NCBI GenBank assembly: GCA_024681275.1
Contig: JAILBD010000019.1
Location: forward strand, 1-11,365
Reading direction: 5' to 3'
DNA: 11,365 nt
Source: Erysipelotrichaceae bacterium
Lineage (GTDB): Bacteria > Bacillota_I > Bacilli_A > Erysipelotrichales > Erysipelotrichaceae
In this document: positions 1 through 5,741 of the stretch, piece by piece
Layout: the number at the start of each line of letters is the position of its first letter
Numbering within the stretch: position 1 is the first letter of the stretch
Translations under genes and position numbers: made by a program
Notes under the pieces: model-generated
What the model saw: only the letters and a program-made list of their open reading frames with translations
What the model was told of the DNA's origin: nothing
Databases searched by the model: none

Positions 1-111
1 GTCACGGTGTCCTGGTCTTCTTTGGATGGCAGGACAGTGACAAAGTCCGAGCTGCTGAACAGCGATATAGAGTATACTTATTGCAGGATCATAGAAGATG
101 AAAAAGAGTAA
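1..111 (+). CDS. 3' end of an unrecognised protein
   Basis: An open frame enters from the left edge and runs for 36 codons to a TAA at 109-111. The visible residues begin VTVSWSSLDGRTVTK and end CRIIEDEKE. No domain or motif can be recognised in so short a tail. It shares 14 bases with the next small gene, whose ATG lies at 98. That overlap is the tight spacing seen elsewhere in this cluster, so I believe the frame is coding and belongs to the same transcript as cysS. The start and most of the protein lie outside the window. No other frame on either strand gives a better reading of bases 1-97. Confidence 0.45.
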   Translation, partial: VTVSWSSLDGRTVTKSELLNSDIEYTYCRIIEDEKE

Positions 112-295
112 GATCTGGAGGATCAAGGGTTTTGAGGGTTCGTTTACCGATGAGGAGCTCATTGAGCTCATTTTGAGCGGGGAACTCAAGCCCGATTATG
201 CGATCACGACTAAAGAGATGAAAAAATGGGTCAAATTGAAAGACAGTATATATCAGTATTATTTGGGGGTCAGAGAAAATGAAACTGTACAATAG
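98..295 (+). CDS. small GYF_2-like protein upstream of cysS
   Basis: This 65-residue protein has no signal peptide or membrane segment. Its pattern resembles a single GYF_2 (DUF4339-type) domain. An aromatic start (IWRIKGFEGSF, residues 6-16) is followed by an acidic helix (TDEELIELILSGELKPDYAI) and then a W-containing strand (KEMKKWVKLKDSIYQYY). Known GYF_2 domains follow a W/Y, G-x-F, LxxLxxxGxLxxxxxV, GxxxW order. The match here is by eye and partial: the usual G before the last W is replaced. An AGGA at 85-88 is a modest ribosome-binding site. The gene overlaps its upstream neighbour by 14 bases and cysS by 17, suggesting translational coupling. Its function is unknown; GYF-type domains usually bind proline-rich peptides or accompany membrane proteins. 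Confidence 0.6.
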   Translation: MKKSKIWRIKGFEGSFTDEELIELILSGELKPDYAITTKEMKKWVKLKDSIYQYYLGVRENETVQ

Positions 296-1613
296 CTATA
301 CGTTGAAGACGGAGGAGTTCGTTCCGATCAGAGAGAACGAGGTCAGCATGTATGTGTGCGGTCCTACGGTCTATAATCATGCGCACATCGGAAATGCCCG
401 TCCGATCGTCGTTTTCGATACATTGAGAAGGACTTTTGAGGCTTTGGGTTACAAGGTGAAGTTCGTTTCCAATTTCACCGATGTCGATGACAAGATCATC
501 AACAAGGCTTTGGAGGAAGGTGTCTCTGAGAATGAGATCGCAGAGCGTTACATCAAGGCTTACAACGATGTCCGTGATTCTTTGAACATCATTCCTTTGG
601 ATGTGACGCCGAGAGTCACCGAGACGATGGATGAGATCATCGATTTCATCGATCAGCTGGTCAGGAAGGGAAATGCCTATGTGGTCGATGGAGATGTCTA
701 TTTCTCTGTCGAGTCCGATCCGAAATACGGTGAGCTGTCTCATCAGCGGCTGGAAGACCTCAATGCGGGTGCCCGTGTCGAGACCAATGACCTGAAGAGG
801 AATCCGCTGGATTTCGCTTTGTGGAAGAAGACGGAAAAAGGCATCAAGTGGGATTCTCCTTGGGGAGAAGGGCGTCCGGGCTGGCATACGGAATGTGTCG
901 TCATGATCGGCAAGGAGTTCAATTCCGGTCTGATCGACATCCACGGCGGCGGCAAGGATCTCAAGTTCCCGCATCATGAGAACGAAGTCGCTCAGTCTGA
1001 GTGCTGCAACGGCCACAGGCTGGCAAACTACTGGATTCACAACGGCATGCTGGAGACGAAGGGCGGCAAGATGTCGAAGTCTTTAGGCAACACTCAGTGG
1101 GCCAAGGATGTCATCGCTGAACATGGCGCAAATCTGGTCAGATGGTTCCTGCTGTCCGGAAAGTACCGCGATTCCCTGATCTATGACGAAGAGACTTTCA
1201 CGGCGGCGAAGACGGAGCTGACCAAGATACAGACCGCTCTGAAGCAGGTCGAGGTCAAGTCCCAGATCGCCGGTATCGGGTTGAAGGATGCCTATGATGA
1301 GGAAAAGTACAAGGAGTTCCTGGATCAGATGGCTGATGATCTCAATACGCCGAATGCCTACATGGTCATCTTTGATACGCTGAAGCTTCTCAATCAGGCT
1401 TTGCGTACCAGGGATATCGACTGGGACAAGGTGGCTCTGGAATACAACGCCATCGAAAAGATGCTGGAGATCCTCGGTGTCTTTATCGACAGGACCGTCC
1501 TGTCTGATGAGGACAAGGACATTTATCAGAAGTGGAATGAGGCTAAGGCGGCCAAGGATTTCGACAGCGCTGACAGGTATCGTCAGATCCTGATGGAAAA
1601 AGGCATTCTGTAA
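279..1613 (+). CDS. cysS: cysteinyl-tRNA synthetase
   Basis: The enzyme charges tRNA-Cys with cysteine in the cytoplasm (class I aminoacyl-tRNA synthetase). Its 444 residues carry the whole catalytic core: MYVCGPTVYN with zinc ligand C27, the HIGH-type motif HIGNAR at 36-41, NFTDVDDKI at 65-73, PGWHTEC with zinc ligand C206, PHHENE at 231-236 with the other zinc-site residues, and KMSKS at 264-268. A DALR-type helical domain follows from about residue 320. The protein stops at MEKGIL, without the short tail ending in a GTxW-like motif that I recall in most bacterial CysRS, so it is about 15-20 residues short. The start is set by GGGGG at 265-269. It overlaps the upstream small gene by 17 bases, and its stop codon shares one base with the mrnC start. 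Confidence 0.97.
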   Translation: MKLYNSYTLKTEEFVPIRENEVSMYVCGPTVYNHAHIGNARPIVVFDTLRRTFEALGYKVKFVSNFTDVDDKIINKALEEGVSENEIAERYIKAYNDVRDSLNIIPLDVTPRVTETMDEIIDFIDQLVRKGNAYVVDGDVYFSVESDPKYGELSHQRLEDLNAGARVETNDLKRNPLDFALWKKTEKGIKWDSPWGEGRPGWHTECVVMIGKEFNSGLIDIHGGGKDLKFPHHENEVAQSECCNGHRLANYWIHNGMLETKGGKMSKSLGNTQWAKDVIAEHGANLVRWFLLSGKYRDSLIYDEETFTAAKTELTKIQTALKQVEVKSQIAGIGLKDAYDEEKYKEFLDQMADDLNTPNAYMVIFDTLKLLNQALRTRDIDWDKVALEYNAIEKMLEILGVFIDRTVLSDEDKDIYQKWNEAKAAKDFDSADRYRQILMEKGIL

Positions 1614-1996
1614 TGGATCTGAAAGAATATAGTTCGAATTCACTGAGTTTCATCGGTGATGCTGTATTCACGCTGCGGGTGAGACAGTACTTCATTGAGA
1701 ATCACTATCAGGCTTCTGCTTCATTGCAGAAGCTTTGTAATGGCTACAATTCGGCCAAAGGGCAGACCAGAGTCTTCCATCGTCTTGAAGAAGAGGGTTT
1801 CTTTACAGATGAGGAACTGGAGGTCTATAAAAGAGGAAGGAACCACATCACGCACATCCCCAAGAACGGGGATCGTCTGACTTACGAGTGTGCTTCCGGT
1901 CTGGAAGCGGTCTGTGGCTATCTGTATCTGAGCGATCCTGAGCGGCTTGAGGTGTTTTTTGAAAAGGTATTTGAAGGAGGGACTGCCAATGAGTGA
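1613..1996 (+). CDS. mrnC: Mini-ribonuclease III
   Basis: Mini-III trims 23S rRNA precursors in Firmicutes. It is a ribonuclease III catalytic domain without the double-stranded RNA-binding domain. This 127-residue protein shows the family pattern: SFIGDAVFTLRVRQYF (residues 12-27, with D16 the likely metal-binding aspartate), SAKGQTRVFHRL in the middle, the conserved VYKRGRNHITHIPKN (71-85) and GLEAVCGYLYL (96-106, with E98 the likely second catalytic acid). The ATG overlaps the cysS stop by one base (TAATG), so translation is probably coupled. Its last eight bases overlap rlmB. The cysS-mrnC-rlmB order is conserved in Firmicutes and supports the call. Confidence 0.95.
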   Translation: MDLKEYSSNSLSFIGDAVFTLRVRQYFIENHYQASASLQKLCNGYNSAKGQTRVFHRLEEEGFFTDEELEVYKRGRNHITHIPKNGDRLTYECASGLEAVCGYLYLSDPERLEVFFEKVFEGGTANE

Positions 1997-2672
1997 GTAT
2001 GTCTATGGCAAGAATTCGTTCTTTGAGGCTCTGCGCAGCAAGCGCATCATCAAGGCTTACGTGCTTGATGACCATGCCATCAGGGATGCGGGGATCCCTT
2101 ATGAGATCGTCGATCGCAGAAAGCTCAATGGTCTTTGCCGCAATGGCAATCATCAGGGTTATGTGGCAGAGGTCGAAAGTTTCAGGTTCTCTGAAGTCGA
2201 TGAGATGATCAAAGAGAAGAATGGCCTGATCGTGATGCTGGATGGGCTGGAGGATGTGCACAATCTGGGAGCCATCATCAGGACGGCGGAATGTGCCGGA
2301 GCTGACGGAGTCATCTACAAGTCCCATAATGCGGCCAGGATCAATGAGACGGTCGCAAAGGTGGCTTCAGGGGCTCTGGAGTACATAAAGGTCGCTGAGG
2401 TGACAAATCTTGTCAATACGATCAAGGAGCTCAAAAAGAAGGGCTACTGGATCGTCGGATCAGCCGGAGAGGCGACTTCCCTGTATACCGATCTGGATTA
2501 CGACATGAATACCGTGCTGGTCATCGGTTCAGAGGGCAAGGGCATGTCGAGGCTGGTGAGAGAGGAATGCGACTTCATCGTGAAGCTGCCGATGTATGGC
2601 AAAGTGAGCAGCCTGAATGCGTCTGTTGCTGCCGGCATCCTGCTCTACAACATCCTGGACAAAAGGTCTTAG
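1989..2672 (+). CDS. rlmB: 23S rRNA (guanosine-2'-O-)-methyltransferase RlmB
   Basis: This SpoU/TrmH (SPOUT) family enzyme uses S-adenosylmethionine to methylate a ribose 2'-OH in 23S rRNA (G2251 in E. coli numbering for RlmB). It has 227 residues. The N-terminal L30e-like substrate-binding domain (about 1-75) begins SEYVYGKNSFFEAL. The knotted catalytic domain carries motif 1 around DVHNLGAIIRTAE (89-101, N92 and R98), motif 2 VLVIGSEGKGMSRLV (176-190) and motif 3 KLPMYGKVSSLNASVAAG (199-216). I chose the ATG at 1989 because AAGGAGG at 1974-1980 sits seven bases upstream. An in-frame ATG at 1947 lies deeper inside mrnC and would add residues the family lacks. It overlaps mrnC by eight bases. 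The close paralogue TrmH is less likely given the position and length. Confidence 0.94.
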   Translation: MSEYVYGKNSFFEALRSKRIIKAYVLDDHAIRDAGIPYEIVDRRKLNGLCRNGNHQGYVAEVESFRFSEVDEMIKEKNGLIVMLDGLEDVHNLGAIIRTAECAGADGVIYKSHNAARINETVAKVASGALEYIKVAEVTNLVNTIKELKKKGYWIVGSAGEATSLYTDLDYDMNTVLVIGSEGKGMSRLVREECDFIVKLPMYGKVSSLNASVAAGILLYNILDKRS

Positions 2673-2716
2673 TTTCCACTTTTCCACGTTGAAAACGGAA
2701 GAAAAAAGGAAGAAAT

Positions 2717-2741
2717 CGAGGAGTCAGTTCCCCGGTTTTTT
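2717..2741 (+). terminator. probable terminator after rlmB
   Basis: A short hairpin, CGAGGAG-TCAG-TTCCCCG (2717-2734), has one A-C mismatch and one G-T pair and is followed by G and six T (2736-2741). It would end the cysS-mrnC-rlmB transcript 45 bases after the rlmB stop. The stem is imperfect, so termination may be partial and the sigma gene may still receive read-through. Confidence 0.5.
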
Positions 2742-2757
2742 ATTTCATAATAGAAGT

Positions 2758-3345
2758 ATGAAAGAAGATCTGGAATTAGTCAGGATGATCAGGGATGGCC
2801 AGGATGAGCAGGAGGCGTTCGCCGAGCTGCTGCGGCATTTCAAAGCGATGATCTACAAGATCATTTACATGAACAATCTGGAAAAAGGCGACTTCAGGAT
2901 CGATGAAAACGATCTGTTTCAGGAGGGTTCGCTGGCTCTGTATCGGGCTGTGAAGAACTACGAGGAAGGAAGAAATGTCCGCTTCTCTTCCTACGCATTC
3001 ATGGTGATACGCAGCAGGATCAGGGAGGTCCTGCGCACGGCCTACCGCAGCTATGGCGATGAGCTGTCCCTGGATACCAGCATCGATTATTCGCTGAAGT
3101 TCTGTGTCCGGGAAGATCCCGCCGGTTATCATCGGGAAGAGTGTTTCAGGGAAGAACTCAAGGCTTTCATGGACAGTCTGAACGAGGAGGACAGGAAGAT
3201 CTTTGAGCTCAAGCGGCAGGATATGACTTATGAGCAGATCGCTGAAAGGCTCAATATCACTTCCAAGAGGCTGGACAATCGTCTCCGGATCCTGAGAAAA
3301 ATGCTGAAGAAGTATCTGAACAGGATCTCGATGCTGGCGATCTAG
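2758..3345 (+). CDS. sigH: RNA polymerase sigma factor, SigH family
   Basis: This 195-residue sigma-70 family factor directs RNA polymerase to alternative promoters. Region 2 is clear at about 30-98: DENDLFQEGSLALYRAVKNY (49-68), then RFSSYAFMVIRSRIREVLR (75-93), which fits the -10-binding helices. Region 4 lies at 141-187: LNEEDRKIFELKRQDMTYEQ followed by a helix-turn-helix IAERLNITSKRLDNRLRILR. The position between rlmB and rpmG-secE-nusG is that of B. subtilis sigH (218 residues there), with yacP/rae1 absent. I take the ATG at 2758; the frame stays open upstream, but those residues are unlike sigma factors. No Shine-Dalgarno sequence precedes it. A CATAAT at 2746-2751 ends six bases before the ATG, so a leaderless mRNA is possible. 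Its regulon here cannot be told (sporulation, competence or other). Confidence 0.85.
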   Translation: MKEDLELVRMIRDGQDEQEAFAELLRHFKAMIYKIIYMNNLEKGDFRIDENDLFQEGSLALYRAVKNYEEGRNVRFSSYAFMVIRSRIREVLRTAYRSYGDELSLDTSIDYSLKFCVREDPAGYHREECFREELKAFMDSLNEEDRKIFELKRQDMTYEQIAERLNITSKRLDNRLRILRKMLKKYLNRISMLAI

Positions 3346-3354
3346 CTGATCGTG

Positions 3355-3394
3355 ATGGTCTATACAGTTTATTATGCTGTATAGACCATGTTTT
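3355..3394 (+). terminator. perfect 13-bp hairpin after sigH
   Basis: ATGGTCTATACAG (3355-3367) and CTGTATAGACCAT (3377-3389) are perfect inverted repeats around a 9-base loop, beginning nine bases after the sigH stop. Only GTTTT follows, a short U-tract for an intrinsic terminator. Termination is still the likeliest role; a dyad operator or a 3' end stabiliser is possible. Confidence 0.65.
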
Positions 3395-3417
3395 CAGGGA
3401 TATGGGCAGTTTCGGGA

Positions 3418-3446
3418 TTGACAGTGCATGCGGTTTTGAGTATATT
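3418..3446 (+). promoter_or_regulatory. sigma-A promoter for rpmG-secE-nusG-secG
   Basis: A perfect -35 box TTGACA (3418-3423) is followed by a 17-base spacer and TATATT (3441-3446), one base off the consensus -10. Transcription should start near 3453, about 44 bases before the rpmG ATG. This is the best promoter in the window and suits a highly expressed ribosomal protein and secretion operon. Confidence 0.85.
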
Positions 3447-3454
3447 AAGAATAG

Positions 3455-3475
3455 GTTATCAGGAGATAACTTTTT
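3455..3475 (+). promoter_or_regulatory. small leader hairpin with T-run before rpmG
   Basis: GTTATC (3455-3460), loop AGGA, GATAAC (3465-3470) and then TTTTT (3471-3475) lie immediately after the predicted transcription start. A 6-bp stem with a U-run can act as a pause or attenuator, or the hairpin at the very 5' end may protect the mRNA. The sequence alone does not decide between these. Confidence 0.45.
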
Positions 3476-3496
3476 ATATACCTTGAAGGAGGAATT

Positions 3497-3649
3497 ATGA
3501 AGGAAAAAAAGCAAGTAATTCTTACCTGCAGCGTATGTCTGTCGCGCAATTACACGACAAACAAGAATAAAAGCAATACGAAGCGTATCGAACTTAAAAA
3601 GTATTGTCCGAAGTGCAATCAGCATACTTTGCACAAAGAGACAAAATAG
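3497..3649 (+). CDS. rpmG: 50S ribosomal protein L33
   Basis: This 50-residue basic protein is a structural component of the large ribosomal subunit. It begins [19 protein letters not shown] and has two zinc-binding CxxC pairs, C11/C14 and C37/C40 (YCPKCNQHT). It is therefore the zinc-requiring (C+) form of L33; many Firmicutes also carry a cysteine-free copy elsewhere. AAGGAGG at 3486-3492 is a strong ribosome-binding site four bases before the ATG. It is the first gene after the promoter at 3418-3446 and is followed nine bases later by secE, the usual bacterial order. Confidence 0.96.
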   Translation: MKEKKQVILTCSVCLSRNYTTNKNKSNTKRIELKKYCPKCNQHTLHKETK

Positions 3650-3658
3650 GAGGTTAGT

Positions 3659-3838
3659 ATGAAGTGGTTTAGTTTCTCTGCGATCTGGAAAGAGATCTCC
3701 AAGATCCGTTGGCCGAAGAAGGAAGACCTTCTGACCAATTCCGTTCAGGTCATCATCTTTACCGGTTTCTTCGTTCTTTTCTTTGCCTTGTGTCTGGCGG
3801 TCATTTCCGCTTTCCTCAATTACGTAGGAGTCCTGTAA
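3659..3838 (+). CDS. secE: preprotein translocase subunit SecE
   Basis: SecE is the essential membrane subunit that clamps the SecY channel. The 59-residue protein is the short Gram-positive type with one membrane span. An amphipathic cytoplasmic part contains the family motif WKEISKIRWPKKEDLL (10-25) and is followed by one hydrophobic helix, about residues 28-52. The ribosome-binding site AGGAGG (3648-3653) overlaps the rpmG stop. nusG starts one base after the SecE stop codon, the near-universal secE-nusG pairing. Confidence 0.95.
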   Translation: MKWFSFSAIWKEISKIRWPKKEDLLTNSVQVIIFTGFFVLFFALCLAVISAFLNYVGVL

Positions 3839-3839
3839 T

Positions 3840-4394
3840 ATGACTGAGCAGGCGAACAAGAAGGAGTGGTACGTCGTAAACACTTACGCGGGCCACGAGA
3901 ACAGGGTCAAGGACAATCTGGAAAAGAGGCTTGAGACCATGGGCATCTCGGAAAACCTTTTCAGGATCGTCGTCGCTGAAGAGACGCAGATCGAGGTCAA
4001 GAACGAGAAATCCAAGGAAGTCGTCAAGAACATCTTCCCGGGTTATCTCTTCGTTGAGATGATCATGACCGATGAGGCATGGTATGTCGTCAGAAACACA
4101 CCTGGTGTCACCGGATTTATCGGTTCATCAGGTGGCGGCGCGAAACCGTTCCCTGTCAAACAGGATGAGATCGAGAAGATCTTAAGAAGGATCGGACAGT
4201 CCGATAAGAATATCGAGGTCGATTTCGCTGTCGGCGATTCCGTCAAGATCCTTTCCGGTCCGTTCTCCGGCATGGAGGGCAAGGTCGAATCCATGAATGA
4301 TCAGACTCAGGTGGCGACCGTTCTGATCATCCTGTTCGGACGCGAGACACCGACGGATATCAATTACGTTGATCTGGCAAGATCGGAATTTTAA
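3840..4394 (+). CDS. nusG: transcription termination/antitermination factor NusG
   Basis: NusG binds RNA polymerase and modulates pausing, termination and coupling to ribosomes. Its 184 residues show the NGN domain: EWYVVNTYAGHENRVKDNL (9-27), FPGYLFVEM (67-74) and WYVVRNTPGVTGFIG (81-95). After a linker comes a C-terminal KOW domain at 129-156 (FAVGDSVKILSGPFSGMEGK). The length and both domains are normal. AGGAG at 3826-3830, inside the end of secE, gives a nine-base spacing to the ATG. In most Firmicutes rplK-rplA follow; here secG does instead, eleven bases after the stop. Confidence 0.97.
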   Translation: MTEQANKKEWYVVNTYAGHENRVKDNLEKRLETMGISENLFRIVVAEETQIEVKNEKSKEVVKNIFPGYLFVEMIMTDEAWYVVRNTPGVTGFIGSSGGGAKPFPVKQDEIEKILRRIGQSDKNIEVDFAVGDSVKILSGPFSGMEGKVESMNDQTQVATVLIILFGRETPTDINYVDLARSEF

Positions 4395-4404
4395 GGAGTG
4401 AATC

Positions 4405-4623
4405 ATGAAAATATTGTTACTTATCGTTGCCGTATTATTAATCCTCATATCTCTGCTGCAGGGCGGTAAATCCGATGCTTTATCCGCATTCACGGGCAAT
4501 GGCGATCTGGGTCTTTTCCAGAACGTCAAAGAACGTGGTCCGGAGAAAGTCATCTCTATCATCACGATGGTACTGGGCATCCTTTTCTTTGTCCTGGTCA
4601 TCATCATCAGGATCACCGATTAA
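4405..4623 (+). CDS. secG: preprotein translocase subunit SecG
   Basis: SecG is the small accessory subunit of the SecYEG channel. This 72-residue protein has the family layout of two membrane helices (about 2-19 and 48-69) joined by a polar loop containing the SecG signature LLQGGKSDALSAFTGNG (18-34). AAGGAG (4393-4398) overlaps the nusG stop and sits six bases before the ATG, so it is co-expressed with nusG. A strong terminator follows directly. Grouping secE, nusG and secG in one transcript is unusual. Confidence 0.93.
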   Translation: MKILLLIVAVLLILISLLQGGKSDALSAFTGNGDLGLFQNVKERGPEKVISIITMVLGILFFVLVIIIRITD

Positions 4624-4629
4624 GAGAAC

Positions 4630-4656
4630 ATAGCGAAATCATATTTCGCTATTTTT
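4630..4656 (+). terminator. intrinsic terminator of the rpmG-secE-nusG-secG operon
   Basis: The perfect 10-bp stem ATAGCGAAAT (4630-4639) / ATTTCGCTAT (4643-4652), with a three-base loop and five T at 4652-4656, begins seven bases after the secG stop. It lies just eleven bases before the smpB start codon, leaving almost no room for a smpB promoter or leader downstream. Confidence 0.85.
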
Positions 4657-4667
4657 AACTGTCATTT

Positions 4668-5108
4668 ATGAAAGACGTTGCTGTAAACAGAAAAGCATAT
4701 CACGATTTTTTCATCGAAGAGACCTATGAGGCGGGCATGGTCCTGCTGGGTTCGGAGATCAAATCGCTGAGAAAGGGAAAAGTGTCACTGAAGGAAGCTT
4801 ACGTGACTTTTCGTGATGGCGAGGCTTTCATCAAGGGAATGAACATCTCTTCCTACAAGGAGGCGACTTACAACGATCACGATGAGACCAGGGATCGCAA
4901 GCTCCTTTTGCACAAGAAGCAGATCGAGAGGCTCTTTTCCAAGTGCAAGATACAGGGCTTTACCTGCATCCCTTTGCGCATCTATCTGAAAGACGGCAGG
5001 GCCAAGATCGAGATCGCACTGGCCAAGGGCAAGACGCTTTATGACAAACGCGAGAGCGATAAGAAGAGAGATATGGAGCGTCAGGCAAAACAGGGCGTCA
5101 GATTCTGA
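4668..5108 (+). CDS. smpB: SsrA-binding protein SmpB
   Basis: SmpB carries tmRNA to stalled ribosomes in trans-translation. The 146 residues match the family from end to end: NRKAYHDFFIEETYEAGMVL (7-26), GSEIKSLRKGKVSLKEAYV (28-46), NDHDETRDRKLLLHKKQI (69-86), the C-terminal barrel IPLRIYLKDGRAKIEIALAK (101-120), GKTLYDKR (121-128) and a basic tail that enters the ribosomal mRNA channel. No Shine-Dalgarno sequence precedes the ATG, and a terminator hairpin ends eleven bases upstream. The next in-frame ATG (codon 24) would cut into the core, so 4668 is still the best start. In many Firmicutes rnr lies between secG and smpB; it is missing here. Confidence 0.95.
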   Translation: MKDVAVNRKAYHDFFIEETYEAGMVLLGSEIKSLRKGKVSLKEAYVTFRDGEAFIKGMNISSYKEATYNDHDETRDRKLLLHKKQIERLFSKCKIQGFTCIPLRIYLKDGRAKIEIALAKGKTLYDKRESDKKRDMERQAKQGVRF

Positions 5109-5125
5109 AAAAAACCTAGTATAAT
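5097..5125 (+). promoter_or_regulatory. possible promoter of pduL
   Basis: A perfect -10 box TATAAT (5120-5125) lies 30 bases before the pduL ATG. The matching -35 position, 17 bases upstream, reads GTCAGA (5097-5102) inside the end of smpB and fits TTGACA at only three of six bases. The predicted start is near 5132. No terminator is visible between smpB and pduL, so read-through is also possible. Confidence 0.5.
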
Positions 5126-5154
5126 TTAGATAGAAAGATGGAGAGTAAATAAGT

Positions 5155-5724
5155 ATGGAAAAATTTATCGTTGAAATAAGTGCCCGTCACATCCATGTCA
5201 CCAAGGAACAGGTCGCTATCCTGTTCGGCGAAGGCCATGAGCTCACGGCCAAGAAGGCTCTGTCTCAGCCAGGCCAGTTTGCCTGCGAAGAGAAGCTGAC
5301 GATCGTCGGTCCAAGAGGCGAGCTGAAGGCTTCCATCCTGGGTCCTGAAAGAAAGGAAGCACAGGTCGAACTTTCACTCACTGATGCCAGAACGCTGGGC
5401 GTTGAGGCAAAGATCAGGGAATCCGGCGATATCGAAGGCACTGCTGGCATCAAGCTGGTCGGTCCGTGCGGCGAGATCGAACTGGAGAAGGGCGTCATCG
5501 CTGCCAAGCGTCATGTCCATATGACTCCGGCTGATGCGGAAGCTTACGGCGTCAGCAACGGCGAGATCGTCAACGTCAAGATCGAGACTGAAGGCAGGAG
5601 CCTGGTGTTTGGTGACACGGTCGTCAGAGTCAGAGATGATTTTGCGCTGGCTATGCACATCGATACAGATGAAGGCAATGCTGCCGGTATCAAGGGCAGT
5701 GCTTTAGGAGAAATAGTGAAGTAA
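5155..5724 (+). CDS. pduL: PduL-type phosphate acyltransferase (phosphotransacetylase)
   Basis: PduL enzymes interconvert acyl-CoA plus phosphate with acyl phosphate plus CoA, using zinc ions, and are unrelated to Pta. The 189-residue protein has two similar halves. The metal-binding histidines are visible in SARHIHVT (H12, H14), AAKRHVHMT (H120, H122) and AMHIDTDEGNA (H168). It begins directly with the catalytic fold, lacking the N-terminal helix that targets PduL into bacterial microcompartments, and no shell genes are nearby. It is therefore probably a cytosolic enzyme working with an acetate kinase encoded elsewhere, feeding acetyl phosphate to ATP synthesis. The acyl group (acetyl or propionyl) is inferred. 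GGAGAG at 5140-5145 is the ribosome-binding site. The stop codon lies in the loop of the terminator at 5711-5738. Confidence 0.92.
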   Translation: MEKFIVEISARHIHVTKEQVAILFGEGHELTAKKALSQPGQFACEEKLTIVGPRGELKASILGPERKEAQVELSLTDARTLGVEAKIRESGDIEGTAGIKLVGPCGEIELEKGVIAAKRHVHMTPADAEAYGVSNGEIVNVKIETEGRSLVFGDTVVRVRDDFALAMHIDTDEGNAAGIKGSALGEIVK

Positions 5725-5738
5725 TTCACTATTTTTTT
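5711..5738 (+). terminator. terminator overlapping the pduL stop codon
   Basis: AAATAGTGAA (5711-5720), loop GTAA and TTCACTATTT (5725-5734) form a perfect 10-bp hairpin followed by a run of T to 5738. The pduL TAA (5722-5724) is inside the loop, so the left arm also encodes the last pduL codons. The epimerase ATG follows three bases after the T-run. Confidence 0.82.
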
Positions 5739-5741
5739 CTA

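Noticed and set aside
270..1040. A 256-codon open frame on the minus strand opposite cysS
   Set aside because: It lies wholly antisense to the conserved cysS, has no recognisable domain and no ribosome-binding site. Long antisense frames are common opposite genes with this codon bias.
481..1620. High density of GATC sites
   Set aside because: Counting this stretch by hand gives about 15, some three times the random expectation. Most arise where an ATC isoleucine codon follows a G-ending codon (AAG, GAG, AGG) or in GAT-C contexts, so codon bias explains it without a Dam-type signal.
1947..1988. Upstream ATG for rlmB
   Set aside because: It adds 14 residues inside mrnC with no ribosome-binding site, whereas the ATG at 1989 has AAGGAGG at ideal spacing.
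2617..2757. Upstream ATG that would extend the sigma factor by 47 residues
   Set aside because: The extra part overlaps the end of rlmB and crosses the likely terminator, and it reads as basic low-complexity residues unlike any sigma region.
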